In this document: positions 24,119 to 33,066 of the stretch, piece by piece
Numbering within the stretch: position 1 is the first letter of the stretch
Layout: every line of letters starts with the position of its first letter
Assembly (NCBI RefSeq): GCF_051962475.1
Contig: NZ_JBQCCF010000051.1
Location: 1 to 59,338, forward strand
From: Dyella_A sp051962475
Lineage (GTDB): Bacteria > Pseudomonadota > Gammaproteobacteria > Xanthomonadales > Rhodanobacteraceae
Direction: 5' to 3'
Length of the DNA stretch: 59,338 nucleotides
Translations under genes and position numbers: made by a program
Notes under the pieces: model-generated
Database searches by the model: none
What the model was told of the DNA's origin: nothing
The model's input: only the letters and a program-made list of their open reading frames with translations

Positions 24119-25792
24119 ATGACCCCCCTGATTTTCGTCACCGGCGGTGTGGTGTCCTCACTTGGCAAGGGCATCGCCGCGGCGTCGCTGGCTTCCATCC
24201 TGGAAGCGCGTGGTCTCTCCGTCACCATGATGAAGCTCGATCCCTACATCAATGTGGATCCGGGCACCATGAGTCCCTTCCAGCACGGCGAGGTCTACGT
24301 CACCGACGACGGCGCCGAGACCGACCTCGACCTCGGCCACTATGAGCGCTTCGTCCATACCCGCCTGACCGGCAAGAACTCGATCACCACCGGCAAGATC
24401 TACGAGAGCGTGATCCGCAAGGAGCGCCGCGGCGACTATCTCGGCGCCACCGTGCAGGTAATTCCGCACATCACCGACGAGATCAAGCACTGCATCCATG
24501 AGGCCACCCGCGGCTTCGATGTGGCGCTGGTGGAGATTGGCGGCACGGTGGGCGACATCGAGTCGCTGCCCTTCCTGGAGGCGATCCGCCAGTTGCGCAT
24601 CGAGCACGGCCCGGAGAAGTGCCTGTTCATGCATCTCACGTTGGTGCCCTTCATCAAGGCCGCCGGCGAGATCAAGACCAAGCCCACCCAGCATTCGGTG
24701 AAGGAGCTGCGCTCGATCGGCATCCAGCCGGACATCCTGTTGTGCCGCTGCGAAGAGCCACTGCCGGACGGCGAGCGCCGCAAGATCGCGCTGTTTACCA
24801 ACGTGCCGGAGAACGCCGTGATCAGCGCGGTGGACGTGGACGTGATCTACAAGACCCCGCTGTGGTTGCACAGCCAGGGTCTGGACGACATCGTGGTGAA
24901 GAAGCTCGGCCTGGACGCCAAGCCGGCCGACCTCAGCGGCTGGCAGCGCACGGTGGACGCCGTGGTGCATCCGAAGGACGAGATCACCGTCGCTATCTGC
25001 GGCAAGTACGTCGAGCACAAAGACGCCTACAAGTCGCTGGGCGAGGCGCTGCGCCATGGCGGCATCAAGCAGCAGACCCGGGTGAACCTGGAGTGGATCG
25101 ACTCCGAGCAGATCGAGGCCGAAGGCGCCGCCAAGGTGCTCGGCCACGCCGATGCCATCCTGGTGCCCGGCGGTTTTGGCAAGCGCGGCTTCGAGGGCAA
25201 GGTGCTGGCGGCCAAGTACGCCCGTGAGCACGGCGTGCCTTACTTCGGCATCTGTTACGGCATGCACGCGGCGGTGGTGGACTTTGCCCGCCATGTCGCC
25301 GGCCTCGCCGACGCCGACTCCAGCGAGAACGACCGCCACACCGCCAACCCGGTGATCGCGTTGATCACCGAGTGGACCACCGCCACCGGCGAAGTCGAGC
25401 AGCGCTCGGATCGTTCGGACCTGGGCGGCACCATGCGCCTGGGCGCACAGGAGTGCCGCCTGAAGAGCGGCACGCTCGCGCGCGAGTTGTACGGCCAGGA
25501 CGTGGTGCGCGAGCGTCATCGCCACCGTTACGAGTTCAACAACCGCTATCGCCAGTCGTTCGAGGATCTTGGGCTGGTGATCTCGGGCAAGTCGATGGAT
25601 GACCTGCTGGTGGAGATCGTCGAGCTGTCGCCGCAGAAGCACCCGTGGTTCCTGGGTTGCCAGGCGCATCCGGAGTTCACCTCCACGCCGCGCGACGGGC
25701 ATCCGCTGTTCATCGGGTTCGTCCGCGCGGCGCGTGAATACAAGGCCGTGCAGGGTGCCGAGCGCCTGGCGGCGAAGGAGTCGGTGGCATGA
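24119..25792 (+). CDS. pyrG: CTP synthase PyrG
   Basis: Amination of UTP to CTP with glutamine and ATP. 557 residues: synthetase domain (about 1-270) opening FVTGGVVSSLGKGIAAASLASIL with the P-loop, then the class I glutaminase domain with the nucleophile Cys in YFGICYGMH and the HPEF motif near the end. Overlaps kdsA (ATGA). pyrG-kdsA-eno-ftsB-ispD-ispF is a conserved gammaproteobacterial arrangement. Confidence 0.98.
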   Translation: MTPLIFVTGGVVSSLGKGIAAASLASILEARGLSVTMMKLDPYINVDPGTMSPFQHGEVYVTDDGAETDLDLGHYERFVHTRLTGKNSITTGKIYESVIRKERRGDYLGATVQVIPHITDEIKHCIHEATRGFDVALVEIGGTVGDIESLPFLEAIRQLRIEHGPEKCLFMHLTLVPFIKAAGEIKTKPTQHSVKELRSIGIQPDILLCRCEEPLPDGERRKIALFTNVPENAVISAVDVDVIYKTPLWLHSQGLDDIVVKKLGLDAKPADLSGWQRTVDAVVHPKDEITVAICGKYVEHKDAYKSLGEALRHGGIKQQTRVNLEWIDSEQIEAEGAAKVLGHADAILVPGGFGKRGFEGKVLAAKYAREHGVPYFGICYGMHAAVVDFARHVAGLADADSSENDRHTANPVIALITEWTTATGEVEQRSDRSDLGGTMRLGAQECRLKSGTLARELYGQDVVRERHRHRYEFNNRYRQSFEDLGLVISGKSMDDLLVEIVELSPQKHPWFLGCQAHPEFTSTPRDGHPLFIGFVRAAREYKAVQGAERLAAKESVA

Positions 25793-26619
25793 AGCTGTGT
25801 GGATTCGAAGTCGGGCTGAACCAGCCGCTGTTCTTGATTGCCGGGCCGTGTGTGGTGGAGTCCGAGCAACTGCAGATCGATACCGCCGGCACGTTGAAGG
25901 AAATCACCACACGGCTGGGTATCCACTTCATCTTCAAGTCGAGCTTCGACAAGGCCAACCGTTCCTCCGGTCAGAGTTTCCGTGGCCCGGGCATGGAAGA
26001 GGGCCTGCGCGTGCTCGGTGAGGTCAAGCGCCAGCTCGGCCTGCCAGTGCTCACCGATGTGCACGAGTACACCCCGATGGACGAGGTGGCCTCGGTGGTC
26101 GACGTGTTGCAGACCCCAGCCTTCCTGTGCCGCCAGACCGACTTCATCCAGAAGGTGGCGCGCGCCGGCAAGCCGGTGAACATCAAGAAGGGCCAGTTTC
26201 TCGCGCCCTGGGACATGAAGCACGTGGTGGCCAAGGCCAAGGACGTCGGCAACGACGACATCCTGGTGTGCGAGCGCGGCGCCAGCTTCGGCTACAACAA
26301 CCTGGTGTCGGACATGCGCTCGCTCAGCGTGATGCGGGACACCGGCTGTCCGGTGGTGTTCGATGCCACCCACTCGGTGCAGTTGCCGGGCGGGCAGGGC
26401 GCCACCTCCGGCGGCCAGCGCGAGTTCGTGCCGGTGCTGGCGCGCGCGGCGGTGGCGGTGGGCATCGATGGCTTGTTCGCCGAGACGCATCCTGATCCAG
26501 ATAAGGCGCTTTCGGACGGCCCCAACGCCTGGCCGTTGGGCAAGATGGAGGCCTTGCTGGAGACCCTGCTCGAACTCGATGCTGTGACCAAGCGGCACGG
26601 GTTCCTGGAGAGCCAGTGA
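25789..26619 (+). CDS. kdsA: KDO-8-phosphate synthase KdsA
   Basis: Condenses PEP with arabinose-5-phosphate to make KDO-8-P for the lipopolysaccharide core. 276 residues. LIAGPCVVES at the N-terminus, FKSSFDKANRSS (substrate-binding), DVHEYTPMDEV and FDATHSVQLPGG mark the family. The stop overlaps the GTG start of the next gene. Confidence 0.98.
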   Translation: MKLCGFEVGLNQPLFLIAGPCVVESEQLQIDTAGTLKEITTRLGIHFIFKSSFDKANRSSGQSFRGPGMEEGLRVLGEVKRQLGLPVLTDVHEYTPMDEVASVVDVLQTPAFLCRQTDFIQKVARAGKPVNIKKGQFLAPWDMKHVVAKAKDVGNDDILVCERGASFGYNNLVSDMRSLSVMRDTGCPVVFDATHSVQLPGGQGATSGGQREFVPVLARAAVAVGIDGLFAETHPDPDKALSDGPNAWPLGKMEALLETLLELDAVTKRHGFLESQ

Positions 26620-26981
26620 GCCGCAGCCCGGTCGGAGAAGATGTGGAAGGCACGCTCTCCAAGCACTCAAGGTTCGCCATCGTTTCGGTCGTCCTCGGGC
26701 TTCTGGCGGTGCTCATCCCACTGGTCCTGGGAGCCGTGAGCATGGCCGCGGCGGCTGCCCGTCCCGGTCCCGTGGCGCTCGGCACCGTCGGCCCATCTTT
26801 AGGGTTCATGGTGGGGGCGGTGCGGGGCGTGATCCTTTCCTTACCCCTGGCACTGGCCGGCTTCGTGGCTGGGCTGGTGGCCGGGTGGCGCCCCGCTCGG
26901 AGCAAGCTTTATGCGCGTTTCGGAATGATGGTTAATCTCTTGTTCCTCGCAGCGCTCTGCCTCTTCACCTTTGCTGCCTAA
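26616..26981 (+). CDS. Small membrane protein of unknown function
   Basis: 121 residues, not recognised. It begins at a GTG that overlaps the kdsA stop (GTGA) and ends 21 bp before eno, so it is translationally placed inside a conserved operon. Three hydrophobic segments are visible (about residues 20-45, 60-90 and 100-121) separated by Ala/Gly/Pro-rich links; there are no cysteines except one near the C-terminus and no catalytic motif. The charged N-terminus SRSPVGEDVEGTLSKHS is probably cytosolic. Coding is supported by the overlap and by the helical pattern; function is not known. Confidence 0.65.
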   Translation: MSRSPVGEDVEGTLSKHSRFAIVSVVLGLLAVLIPLVLGAVSMAAAAARPGPVALGTVGPSLGFMVGAVRGVILSLPLALAGFVAGLVAGWRPARSKLYARFGMMVNLLFLAALCLFTFAA

Positions 26982-27002
26982 ACCCGCCCTTTAAGGAATC
27001 GC

Positions 27003-28316
27003 ATGACTACCGACATCACCCGCATCCATGCCCGCGAAATCCTCGACTCCCGCGGCAATCCCACGCTGGAGGCCGAAGTCACTCTGGCCGGCGGCGGTTT
27101 CGGTCGTGCTGCGGTGCCGAGTGGCGCCTCCACCGGCACCCGCGAGGCGGTGGAGCTGCGCGACGGTGACAAGGCGCGTTACGGCGGCAAGGGCGTGAAG
27201 ACAGCCGTCGGCCACGTCAACGGCGCCATCGCCAGTGCGCTGAAGGGCTTCGATGCGGCCAACCAGGGGGGACTCGACGCCAAGCTGATCAACCTCGACG
27301 GCTCGCCGAACAAGGGCAAGCTGGGCGCCAACGCGTTGCTGGGCGTGTCCATGGCCGCCGCGCACGCCGTCGCCGCCCAGCGCAAGCTGCCGCTGTGGCG
27401 TTACCTGGCGGAAATCAACGGCACCACCGGCAAGCCCGGCATGCTGCCGGTGCCGATGATGAACATCATCAACGGCGGCGAGCACGCGGACAACAACATC
27501 GACGTGCAGGAATTCATGGTGCTGCCGGTGGGCATGCCCACGTTCGCCGAAGCGCTGCGCGCCGGCGCGGAGATTTTCCATGCGCTCAAGAGCGTGCTCA
27601 AGGGCAAGGGGCTGAACACGGCGGTGGGCGACGAGGGTGGCTTTGCGCCGAACCTGCGTTCCAATATCGAGGCGCTGGACACCATCCTCGAGGCAATCAC
27701 CAAGACCGGCTACAAGGTCGGCAGCGAGATCCTGTTGGGCCTCGATGCCGCCAGCTCGGAGTTCTACAAGGACGGCAAGTACGACCTGGCCGGCGAGGGC
27801 AAGCAGTACACCTCCGAGCAGTTCGTCGACCTGCTGGCCGGCTGGGCGAAGCAGTACCCGATTGTCACCATCGAGGACGGCATGGCAGAGGGCGACTGGG
27901 CCGGCTGGAAGCTGCTCACCGACACCATCGGTGATCGCGTGCAGGTGGTGGGCGACGATCTCTTCGTCACCAACCCGACGATCTTCCGCGAGGGCATCGA
28001 GAAGAAGATCGCCAACTCGATCCTGATCAAGGTGAACCAGATCGGCACGCTGTCCGAGACGCTGGAAGCCATCGCCATGGCCGACGCGGCCAAGTACTCG
28101 GCGGTGATCTCGCATCGCTCCGGCGAAACCGAGGACACCACCATCGCCGACATCGCGGTGGCCACCACGGCGACCCAGATCAAGACCGGTTCGCTGTGTC
28201 GCAGTGACCGCGTGGCCAAGTACAACCAGCTGCTGCGCATCGAGGAGCAGTTGGGCACAGAGGCCCGCTACGCGGGGCGCCACGCGTTCCCCAACCTCGC
28301 ACGCCTGCCTGGCTGA
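27003..28316 (+). CDS. eno: Enolase
   Basis: Glycolytic interconversion of 2-phosphoglycerate and PEP; also a component of the RNA degradosome. 437 residues. Metal and catalytic motifs include IHAREILDSRGNPTLE, MNIINGGEHADNNIDVQEFM, GDEGGFAPN, TIEDGMAEGDW and ILIKVNQIGTLSET, with SHRSGETEDTTIAD near the end. Start at 27003 is preceded by a TTTAAGGAATCGC ribosome-binding region. Confidence 0.98.
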   Translation: MTTDITRIHAREILDSRGNPTLEAEVTLAGGGFGRAAVPSGASTGTREAVELRDGDKARYGGKGVKTAVGHVNGAIASALKGFDAANQGGLDAKLINLDGSPNKGKLGANALLGVSMAAAHAVAAQRKLPLWRYLAEINGTTGKPGMLPVPMMNIINGGEHADNNIDVQEFMVLPVGMPTFAEALRAGAEIFHALKSVLKGKGLNTAVGDEGGFAPNLRSNIEALDTILEAITKTGYKVGSEILLGLDAASSEFYKDGKYDLAGEGKQYTSEQFVDLLAGWAKQYPIVTIEDGMAEGDWAGWKLLTDTIGDRVQVVGDDLFVTNPTIFREGIEKKIANSILIKVNQIGTLSETLEAIAMADAAKYSAVISHRSGETEDTTIADIAVATTATQIKTGSLCRSDRVAKYNQLLRIEEQLGTEARYAGRHAFPNLARLPG

Positions 28317-28333
28317 GCGGGAACAAGGCCGCC

Positions 28334-28666
28334 ATGCTGCGCTGGGTCGCGCTGATCCTGCTAGCTCTCCTGATCGCTCTGCAGATGAAGCTGTGGAGCG
28401 ATGCGGGCGGCATGCGCGAAGTGGATGCCTTGCGCGCGGCCGTGAAGAAGCAGGCGGACGAAAACCAGCGCCTGCAGCAGCGCAATCAGGCGCTGGCCGC
28501 GGACGTGTCCGATCTCAAGAGTGGCGAGCAGGCGGTGGAAGCGCGTGCGCGCGCCGAGTTGGGCCTGATCAAGCCCGGCGAGACGTTCTATCAGGTGGTC
28601 GAGAAGCCCGGCGCCAACGCAGCGCCCGCCGCCGCGTCCACCGCCCCTGCCGCCGGACAGCCATGA
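28334..28666 (+). CDS. ftsB: Cell division protein FtsB
   Basis: Bitopic component of the FtsBLQ divisome complex. 110 residues: membrane helix (about 3-21), then a coiled coil rich in Gln/Asn/Leu (KKQADENQRLQQRNQALAADVSDLKSGEQAVEARAR), then the conserved ELGLIKPGETFYQVV. The Ala/Pro tail of about 20 residues is an extension. Overlaps ispD by four bases, the usual ftsB-ispD arrangement. Confidence 0.95.
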   Translation: MLRWVALILLALLIALQMKLWSDAGGMREVDALRAAVKKQADENQRLQQRNQALAADVSDLKSGEQAVEARARAELGLIKPGETFYQVVEKPGANAAPAAASTAPAAGQP

Positions 28667-29364
28667 GCACGGCAGCGCTGTGGTGCGTGGTGCCGGCGGC
28701 CGGGCGCGGAATGCGCGTTGGCGGCGCCACACCCAAGCAATACATGGACTTGGCCGGCGCGCCGATGATCGAGCGGACTCTCGACCGTCTGGCAGCGCAT
28801 CCATTAATCGCCGGGCTGGTCGTGGTACTTGCCGCCGGGGATGTACGTTGGATTGATGGTTTCGCTCGTACGTGGAGCAAGCCGTTGCTCGCAGCCACCG
28901 GAGGCGGTGAGCGTTGCGATTCAGTGCTTGCCGGATTGCGTGCCCTGCCTGTCGACAGCGTGCGCCCTGATGACTTTGTGCTTGTGCACGATGCCGCGCG
29001 TCCGTGTGTGCGCCACGACGACATCACGCGCCTGATGGAAAGCTGCCGCGGTACCGACGGCGGCCTGCTTGGCGCGCCGTTGCGGGATACCCTGAAGCGG
29101 GCCGATGAGGCGGGGCGAAGCGCGCTCACCGAGCCACGTGACCTGCGCTGGCGCGCGTTCACCCCGCAAATGTTCCGACTCGGCCAGTTGTCGGAAGCGT
29201 TGCAAGCTGCGATCGACGCCGGCGTGACGGTGAGCGACGAGGCGATGGCGATGGAGCTGGCCGGCCACTCCCCGTTGCTGGTCGAGGGCGCGGAGGACAA
29301 CATCAAGGTCACCACGGCAGCGGACTTCGCGCTGGCCGAATTCCTGCTGGCGAGGACGGCTTAA
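28663..29364 (+). CDS. ispD: 2-C-methyl-D-erythritol 4-phosphate cytidylyltransferase IspD
   Basis: Third step of the MEP isoprenoid pathway: MEP plus CTP gives CDP-ME. 233 residues. VVPAAGRGMRVGGATPKQYMDLAG is the CTP-binding motif, VLVHDAARPCV and NIKVTTAADFALAE are also family signatures. The ATG at 28663 overlaps ftsB. Confidence 0.97.
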   Translation: MSTAALWCVVPAAGRGMRVGGATPKQYMDLAGAPMIERTLDRLAAHPLIAGLVVVLAAGDVRWIDGFARTWSKPLLAATGGGERCDSVLAGLRALPVDSVRPDDFVLVHDAARPCVRHDDITRLMESCRGTDGGLLGAPLRDTLKRADEAGRSALTEPRDLRWRAFTPQMFRLGQLSEALQAAIDAGVTVSDEAMAMELAGHSPLLVEGAEDNIKVTTAADFALAEFLLARTA

Positions 29365-29383
29365 TGCGCACAGGGGGCGAAGG

Positions 29384-29857
29384 GTGAGGATCGGTCAGGG
29401 CTTTGACGTGCATGCGTTCGGCGATGGCGATTTCGTCACGCTGGGCGGCGTGCGTGTGCCGCACGGGCGCGGGCTGCTCGCCCATTCCGATGGCGACGTG
29501 GTGATCCACGCGCTGTGCGATGCCATCTTTGGGGCGCTGGCGCTGGGCGATATCGGGCAGCACTTTCCGCCGTCGGATCCGCGCTGGCGCGGCGCCGACA
29601 GCCGCCAGTTCCTGCGCCACGCGGCCGTGTTGATGGCGCAACAGGGCTACTGCCTGGGCAACGCGGACGTAACGGTGATCTGCGAGGCGCCCAAGGTCGG
29701 CCCGCACGCGCCGGCGATGCGTCAGAACCTGGCGACGGACCTGGGCTGCGATCTGTCACAGGTGAGTGTCAAGGCCACCACCACCGAGAAACTGGGCTTC
29801 ACTGGCCGCGGCGAGGGCATCGCGGCGCAAGCCTGCGTGCTGCTGGAGCGCGCGTGA
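29384..29857 (+). CDS. ispF: 2-C-methyl-D-erythritol 2,4-cyclodiphosphate synthase IspF
   Basis: Forms MEcPP in the MEP pathway. 157 residues, trimer. Metal ligands Asp8 and His10 (GQGFDVHAF) and His42 (GDVVIHALCDA); KATTTEKLGFTGRGEGIAA near the end is diagnostic. Starts with GTG at 29384, preceded by a GGGGCGAAGG purine-rich stretch. Its stop overlaps the mgtE GTG. Confidence 0.97.
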   Translation: MRIGQGFDVHAFGDGDFVTLGGVRVPHGRGLLAHSDGDVVIHALCDAIFGALALGDIGQHFPPSDPRWRGADSRQFLRHAAVLMAQQGYCLGNADVTVICEAPKVGPHAPAMRQNLATDLGCDLSQVSVKATTTEKLGFTGRGEGIAAQACVLLERA

Positions 29858-31308
29858 GCGAGGTCGAGGCCCGCGGTTCCGGCAACCGGTTGCAGGAGCA
29901 GCTGGAAACCATCGTCGAGCTGCTGCGGCAGCAGTCGCGCATGCGCGACGAGCTGGACGAACTGCGCGACGCCGGCGCCAGTCCGGTGGATCGCGCGCCG
30001 ATCGCCGAGGCGCTGCGCGACAGCGGCGACGTGCTCCAGCAGCAACTCGATCCGCTGCATCCGGCCGATATCGCCTTCATTCTCGAGTCGCTGCCGCTGG
30101 CCGATCGCCTGGCGGTATGGCAGCGCGTGCGTGCCGACCGCGACGGCGAGATCCTGCTCGAAGTGTCCGACGCGGTGCGCGAGTCGCTCATCGCGGACAT
30201 GGATCAGGGCGAGATCATGGCGGCGGTCGAGCCGCTGGACGCCGACGAGCTGGCCGACCTGGTCGAAGATCTCCCCACCGAGGTGCTGCCTGAGCTGATG
30301 GCCAGCCTCGACGCGCAACAGCGCGAACGGGTGCAATCGGCGCTGTCCTACGAGGACGATCAGCTCGGCGCGCTGATGGATTTCGAGATGGTCACGATCC
30401 GCGAGGACGTGAGCCTGGAAACCGTGCTGCGCTACCTACGCCGGTTCGACGAACTGCCCGCGCAGACCGACAAGCTGTTCGTAGTGAACCAGGACAACCT
30501 GCTCACCGGCGTGCTGCCGCTGCACTGGTTGCTGGTCAATTCGCCAGACAAGATGGTCGGCGTCGTGATGGCGCCGGACGTCAATACCTTCCACCCGCAC
30601 GACGATGCCTACGAGGTGGCGCAAGCGTTCGAACGCTACGACCTGGTGACGGCCCCGGTGGTGGACGAGGGCGGGCACCTGATCGGCCGCATCACGGTGG
30701 ATGCGATGGTCGACGTGATCCGCGAGGAGGGCGAGAGCGAGGCGCTCAGCCGCGGCGGTCTGCGCGAGGAGGAGGATATCTTCGCCTCGGTGTGGGCCAG
30801 CCTGCGCAACCGCTGGTCGTGGCTGGCGATCAATCTGGTGACCGCGTTCATCGCCTCGCGGGTGATCGGCCTGTTCGAGGGTTCGATCCAGAAGCTGGTG
30901 GCGCTAGCCACGTTGATGCCGATCGTCGCCGGCATCGGCGGCAACTCGGGCAACCAGACCATCACCATGATCGTGCGCGCCATGGCGCTCAACCAAATCA
31001 ACGCCGACAGCGCGCGCCGCCTGTGGCGCAAGGAGCTGGGGGTATCGCTGTTCAACGGCCTGATCTGGGGCGGCGTGATCGGCGTGGTGGCGTTCCTGCT
31101 GTATCGCAACGTGGCACTGGGCGTGGTGATGACGGCGGCGATGACGCTCAACCTGCTACTGGCCGCGTTCGCCGGCGTAGGTATTCCCTTGCTGATGACC
31201 AAGTTCGGACGCGATCCGGCGCTCGGCTCCAGTGTGCTGATCACCGCCATGACCGACAGCGGCGGCTTCTTTATCTTCCTTGGCCTGGCGACGTTGTTTC
31301 TGCTTTAG
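29854..31308 (+). CDS. mgtE: Magnesium transporter MgtE
   Basis: Mg2+ channel of the inner membrane. 484 residues: cytosolic MgtE N-domain (about 50-150, LHPADIAFILESLP), tandem CBS domains (about 155-280) that sense Mg2+, a plug helix, then five membrane helices with MPIVAGIGGNSGNQTIT in TM2. Begins at GTG 29854, overlapping ispF. It sits between ispF and truD, which are usually adjacent in this neighbourhood, so it is an insertion into the cluster. Confidence 0.95.
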   Translation: MSEVEARGSGNRLQEQLETIVELLRQQSRMRDELDELRDAGASPVDRAPIAEALRDSGDVLQQQLDPLHPADIAFILESLPLADRLAVWQRVRADRDGEILLEVSDAVRESLIADMDQGEIMAAVEPLDADELADLVEDLPTEVLPELMASLDAQQRERVQSALSYEDDQLGALMDFEMVTIREDVSLETVLRYLRRFDELPAQTDKLFVVNQDNLLTGVLPLHWLLVNSPDKMVGVVMAPDVNTFHPHDDAYEVAQAFERYDLVTAPVVDEGGHLIGRITVDAMVDVIREEGESEALSRGGLREEEDIFASVWASLRNRWSWLAINLVTAFIASRVIGLFEGSIQKLVALATLMPIVAGIGGNSGNQTITMIVRAMALNQINADSARRLWRKELGVSLFNGLIWGGVIGVVAFLLYRNVALGVVMTAAMTLNLLLAAFAGVGIPLLMTKFGRDPALGSSVLITAMTDSGGFFIFLGLATLFLL

Positions 31309-31346
31309 GCCTTGCAGCTGACCGGGATCACCCGGCGGAGTGTGTT

Positions 31347-32360
31347 GTGTCCGAATTGCCCTTTGCCTGCGGTGCCGTGCCGTTGACCGCGCGCCTGCGC
31401 GTGGCGCCGGAGGATTTCATCGTCGAGGAGATCCTCGGTTACGACGCCGATGGCGCGGGCGAGCACGCGCTGTTGTGGGTGGAAAAGCGCGGCGCCAACA
31501 CCGACTGGGTAGCCCGGGAGCTGGCCCGGTTTGCCGAGGTGCCGCCGGTGAACGTGGGCTACGCTGGCCTGAAGGATCGTCATGCAGTGACGCGGCAGGC
31601 CTTCTCCGTGCAGTTGCCCGGTCGTCCGGACCCGGACTGGTCCGCCTTTCCGCATGCCGAGGTGAAGGTGCTCGCGGCCACGCGCCACAGCCGCAAGCTC
31701 AAGCGTGGGGCGCTGCGCGGCAACCGCTTCGTGCTCACGCTGCGCGAGGTGCGCGGCGAGCGCGAAGCGGCCGAGCGCGTGCTGCAGCAGATCGCCGCGC
31801 GCGGTGTACCCAATTACTTCGGCGAGCAGCGTTTTGGCCGCGAAGGCGGCAACCTGGCGCAGGCGCGCGCGATGTTCGCCGGGCGCCGGATGGATCGCGA
31901 CAAGCGCTCGATCCTGCTCTCCGCCGCCCGCTCGCAGATCTTCAACAGCGTGCTGGCTGCGCGGGTCGAGCAGGGCACCTGGGATACCGCATTGCCGGGC
32001 GAGATCTGGTCACTGGCCGGTTCGCGCTCGTGGTTCGGCCCCGAGCCGTTCGACGACGCCCTGGCCGGGCGGCTGGCGCAGGGCGACATCCACCCGTCCG
32101 GGCCACTGTGGGGCGAGGGTGATCCTCCCGCCACGGACGTGGTCGGAGCACTGGAGCGCCAGGTGGCGGCCGAGCATGCGGACCTGGCCGAAGGTCTGAC
32201 CAAGGCGCGGATGGAACACGAGCGCCGCGCCCTTCGCCTGATGCCGAAGGACCTGCGCTGGCGTTGGCTGGACGACGCCACATTGGAACTGGCCTTCGAG
32301 CTCTCCGCCGGCGCCTACGCCACGGTGGTGGTACGCGAACTGGCTAACGTAGGCGCCTGA
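31347..32360 (+). CDS. truD: tRNA pseudouridine(13) synthase TruD
   Basis: Makes pseudouridine 13 in tRNA-Glu. 337 residues (E. coli 349). Catalytic Asp77 in GYAGLKDRHAVTRQ; LKRGALRGNRF and GVPNYFGEQRFGR are further family motifs. The GTG at 31347 is chosen because GGAG lies at 31337-31340 and it gives the family N-terminus (LRVAPEDFIVEEI). Convergent with the smr gene, 5 bp apart. Confidence 0.96.
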   Translation: MSELPFACGAVPLTARLRVAPEDFIVEEILGYDADGAGEHALLWVEKRGANTDWVARELARFAEVPPVNVGYAGLKDRHAVTRQAFSVQLPGRPDPDWSAFPHAEVKVLAATRHSRKLKRGALRGNRFVLTLREVRGEREAAERVLQQIAARGVPNYFGEQRFGREGGNLAQARAMFAGRRMDRDKRSILLSAARSQIFNSVLAARVEQGTWDTALPGEIWSLAGSRSWFGPEPFDDALAGRLAQGDIHPSGPLWGEGDPPATDVVGALERQVAAEHADLAEGLTKARMEHERRALRLMPKDLRWRWLDDATLELAFELSAGAYATVVVRELANVGA

Positions 32361-32365
32361 ACGGT

Positions 32366-32911
32366 TCAGCGCTTCAGCAGGACCACCACCGCGCCCGTGC
32401 CGCCGAGCGCCGGCCGCGCCGACGCGAACGCGATCACCTCGTCGCGTCGACGCAGCATGCGGTCGGTCAGTGACTTCAGGACCGGTCCGGCCGACTTCGA
32501 CCGCAGCCCCTTGCCGTGCACGATGCGCACGCACCGCAAACCGTTCTGCCGCGCCTCGGCGAGGAAGTCGGCAATGCTGGCCTGCGCGGCGGCGGCATTC
32601 ATCTGGTGCAGGTCGAGATCGTCCTGCACGCTGAAATGGCCGCGCTTGAGCTGCTTGAGCAGCTTCGGCGGGTAGCCGTCGTGCAGGAAGCTCAGTTCCT
32701 CGCCCACCTCCATCAGAGCGGGGTCGAACGCCATCTCCAGCAGTTCGCCAGGCACGGCCGCCTCGTCGGCTTCGAACATGCGCGGCCGCGGTGCCGGTTT
32801 TGGCGCTACGGGCGGGAGCGGCGCCGGATCGAACGCACGCACCTCGCCGATCGCCTCACGGAACAGGCGTGCATCGTCCTCGGTGATGGTGGTGGGCGGG
32901 CGGCGCTTCAT
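32366..32911 (-). CDS. Smr-domain protein (SmrA/SmrB type)
   Basis: 181 residues. Disordered Pro-rich N-terminus (to about 60), then a conserved linker ending DLDLHQMN and the Smr domain (about 97-180) with CVRIVHGKGLRSK and PALGGTGAVVVLL. Smr domains are nicking endonucleases; SmrB-type proteins cleave mRNA at collided ribosomes. In this copy the usual LDLHG reads LDLHQ, as in several proteobacterial members. Its opposite orientation interrupts the truD-surE neighbourhood. Confidence 0.9.
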   Translation of the reverse strand: MKRRPPTTITEDDARLFREAIGEVRAFDPAPLPPVAPKPAPRPRMFEADEAAVPGELLEMAFDPALMEVGEELSFLHDGYPPKLLKQLKRGHFSVQDDLDLHQMNAAAAQASIADFLAEARQNGLRCVRIVHGKGLRSKSAGPVLKSLTDRMLRRRDEVIAFASARPALGGTGAVVVLLKR

Positions 32912-33066
32912 CGCCCCATCCTAACCAATGCGGCACCCGCTGGAACGCGGCAAATGCGCGCCTTCTTCGATGAAACTCCCCTGGCGCTCGGTTAGACTCA
33001 AAGGCTACGAGGGCCGCGGCCGCCAAGTGCTTGCCGCCGTCCCCACAACGTTTTCGACGGATCAAC

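Noticed and set aside
24158..25702. A 514-codon open frame opposite pyrG
   Set aside because: Antisense shadow; no start signal or recognisable domain.
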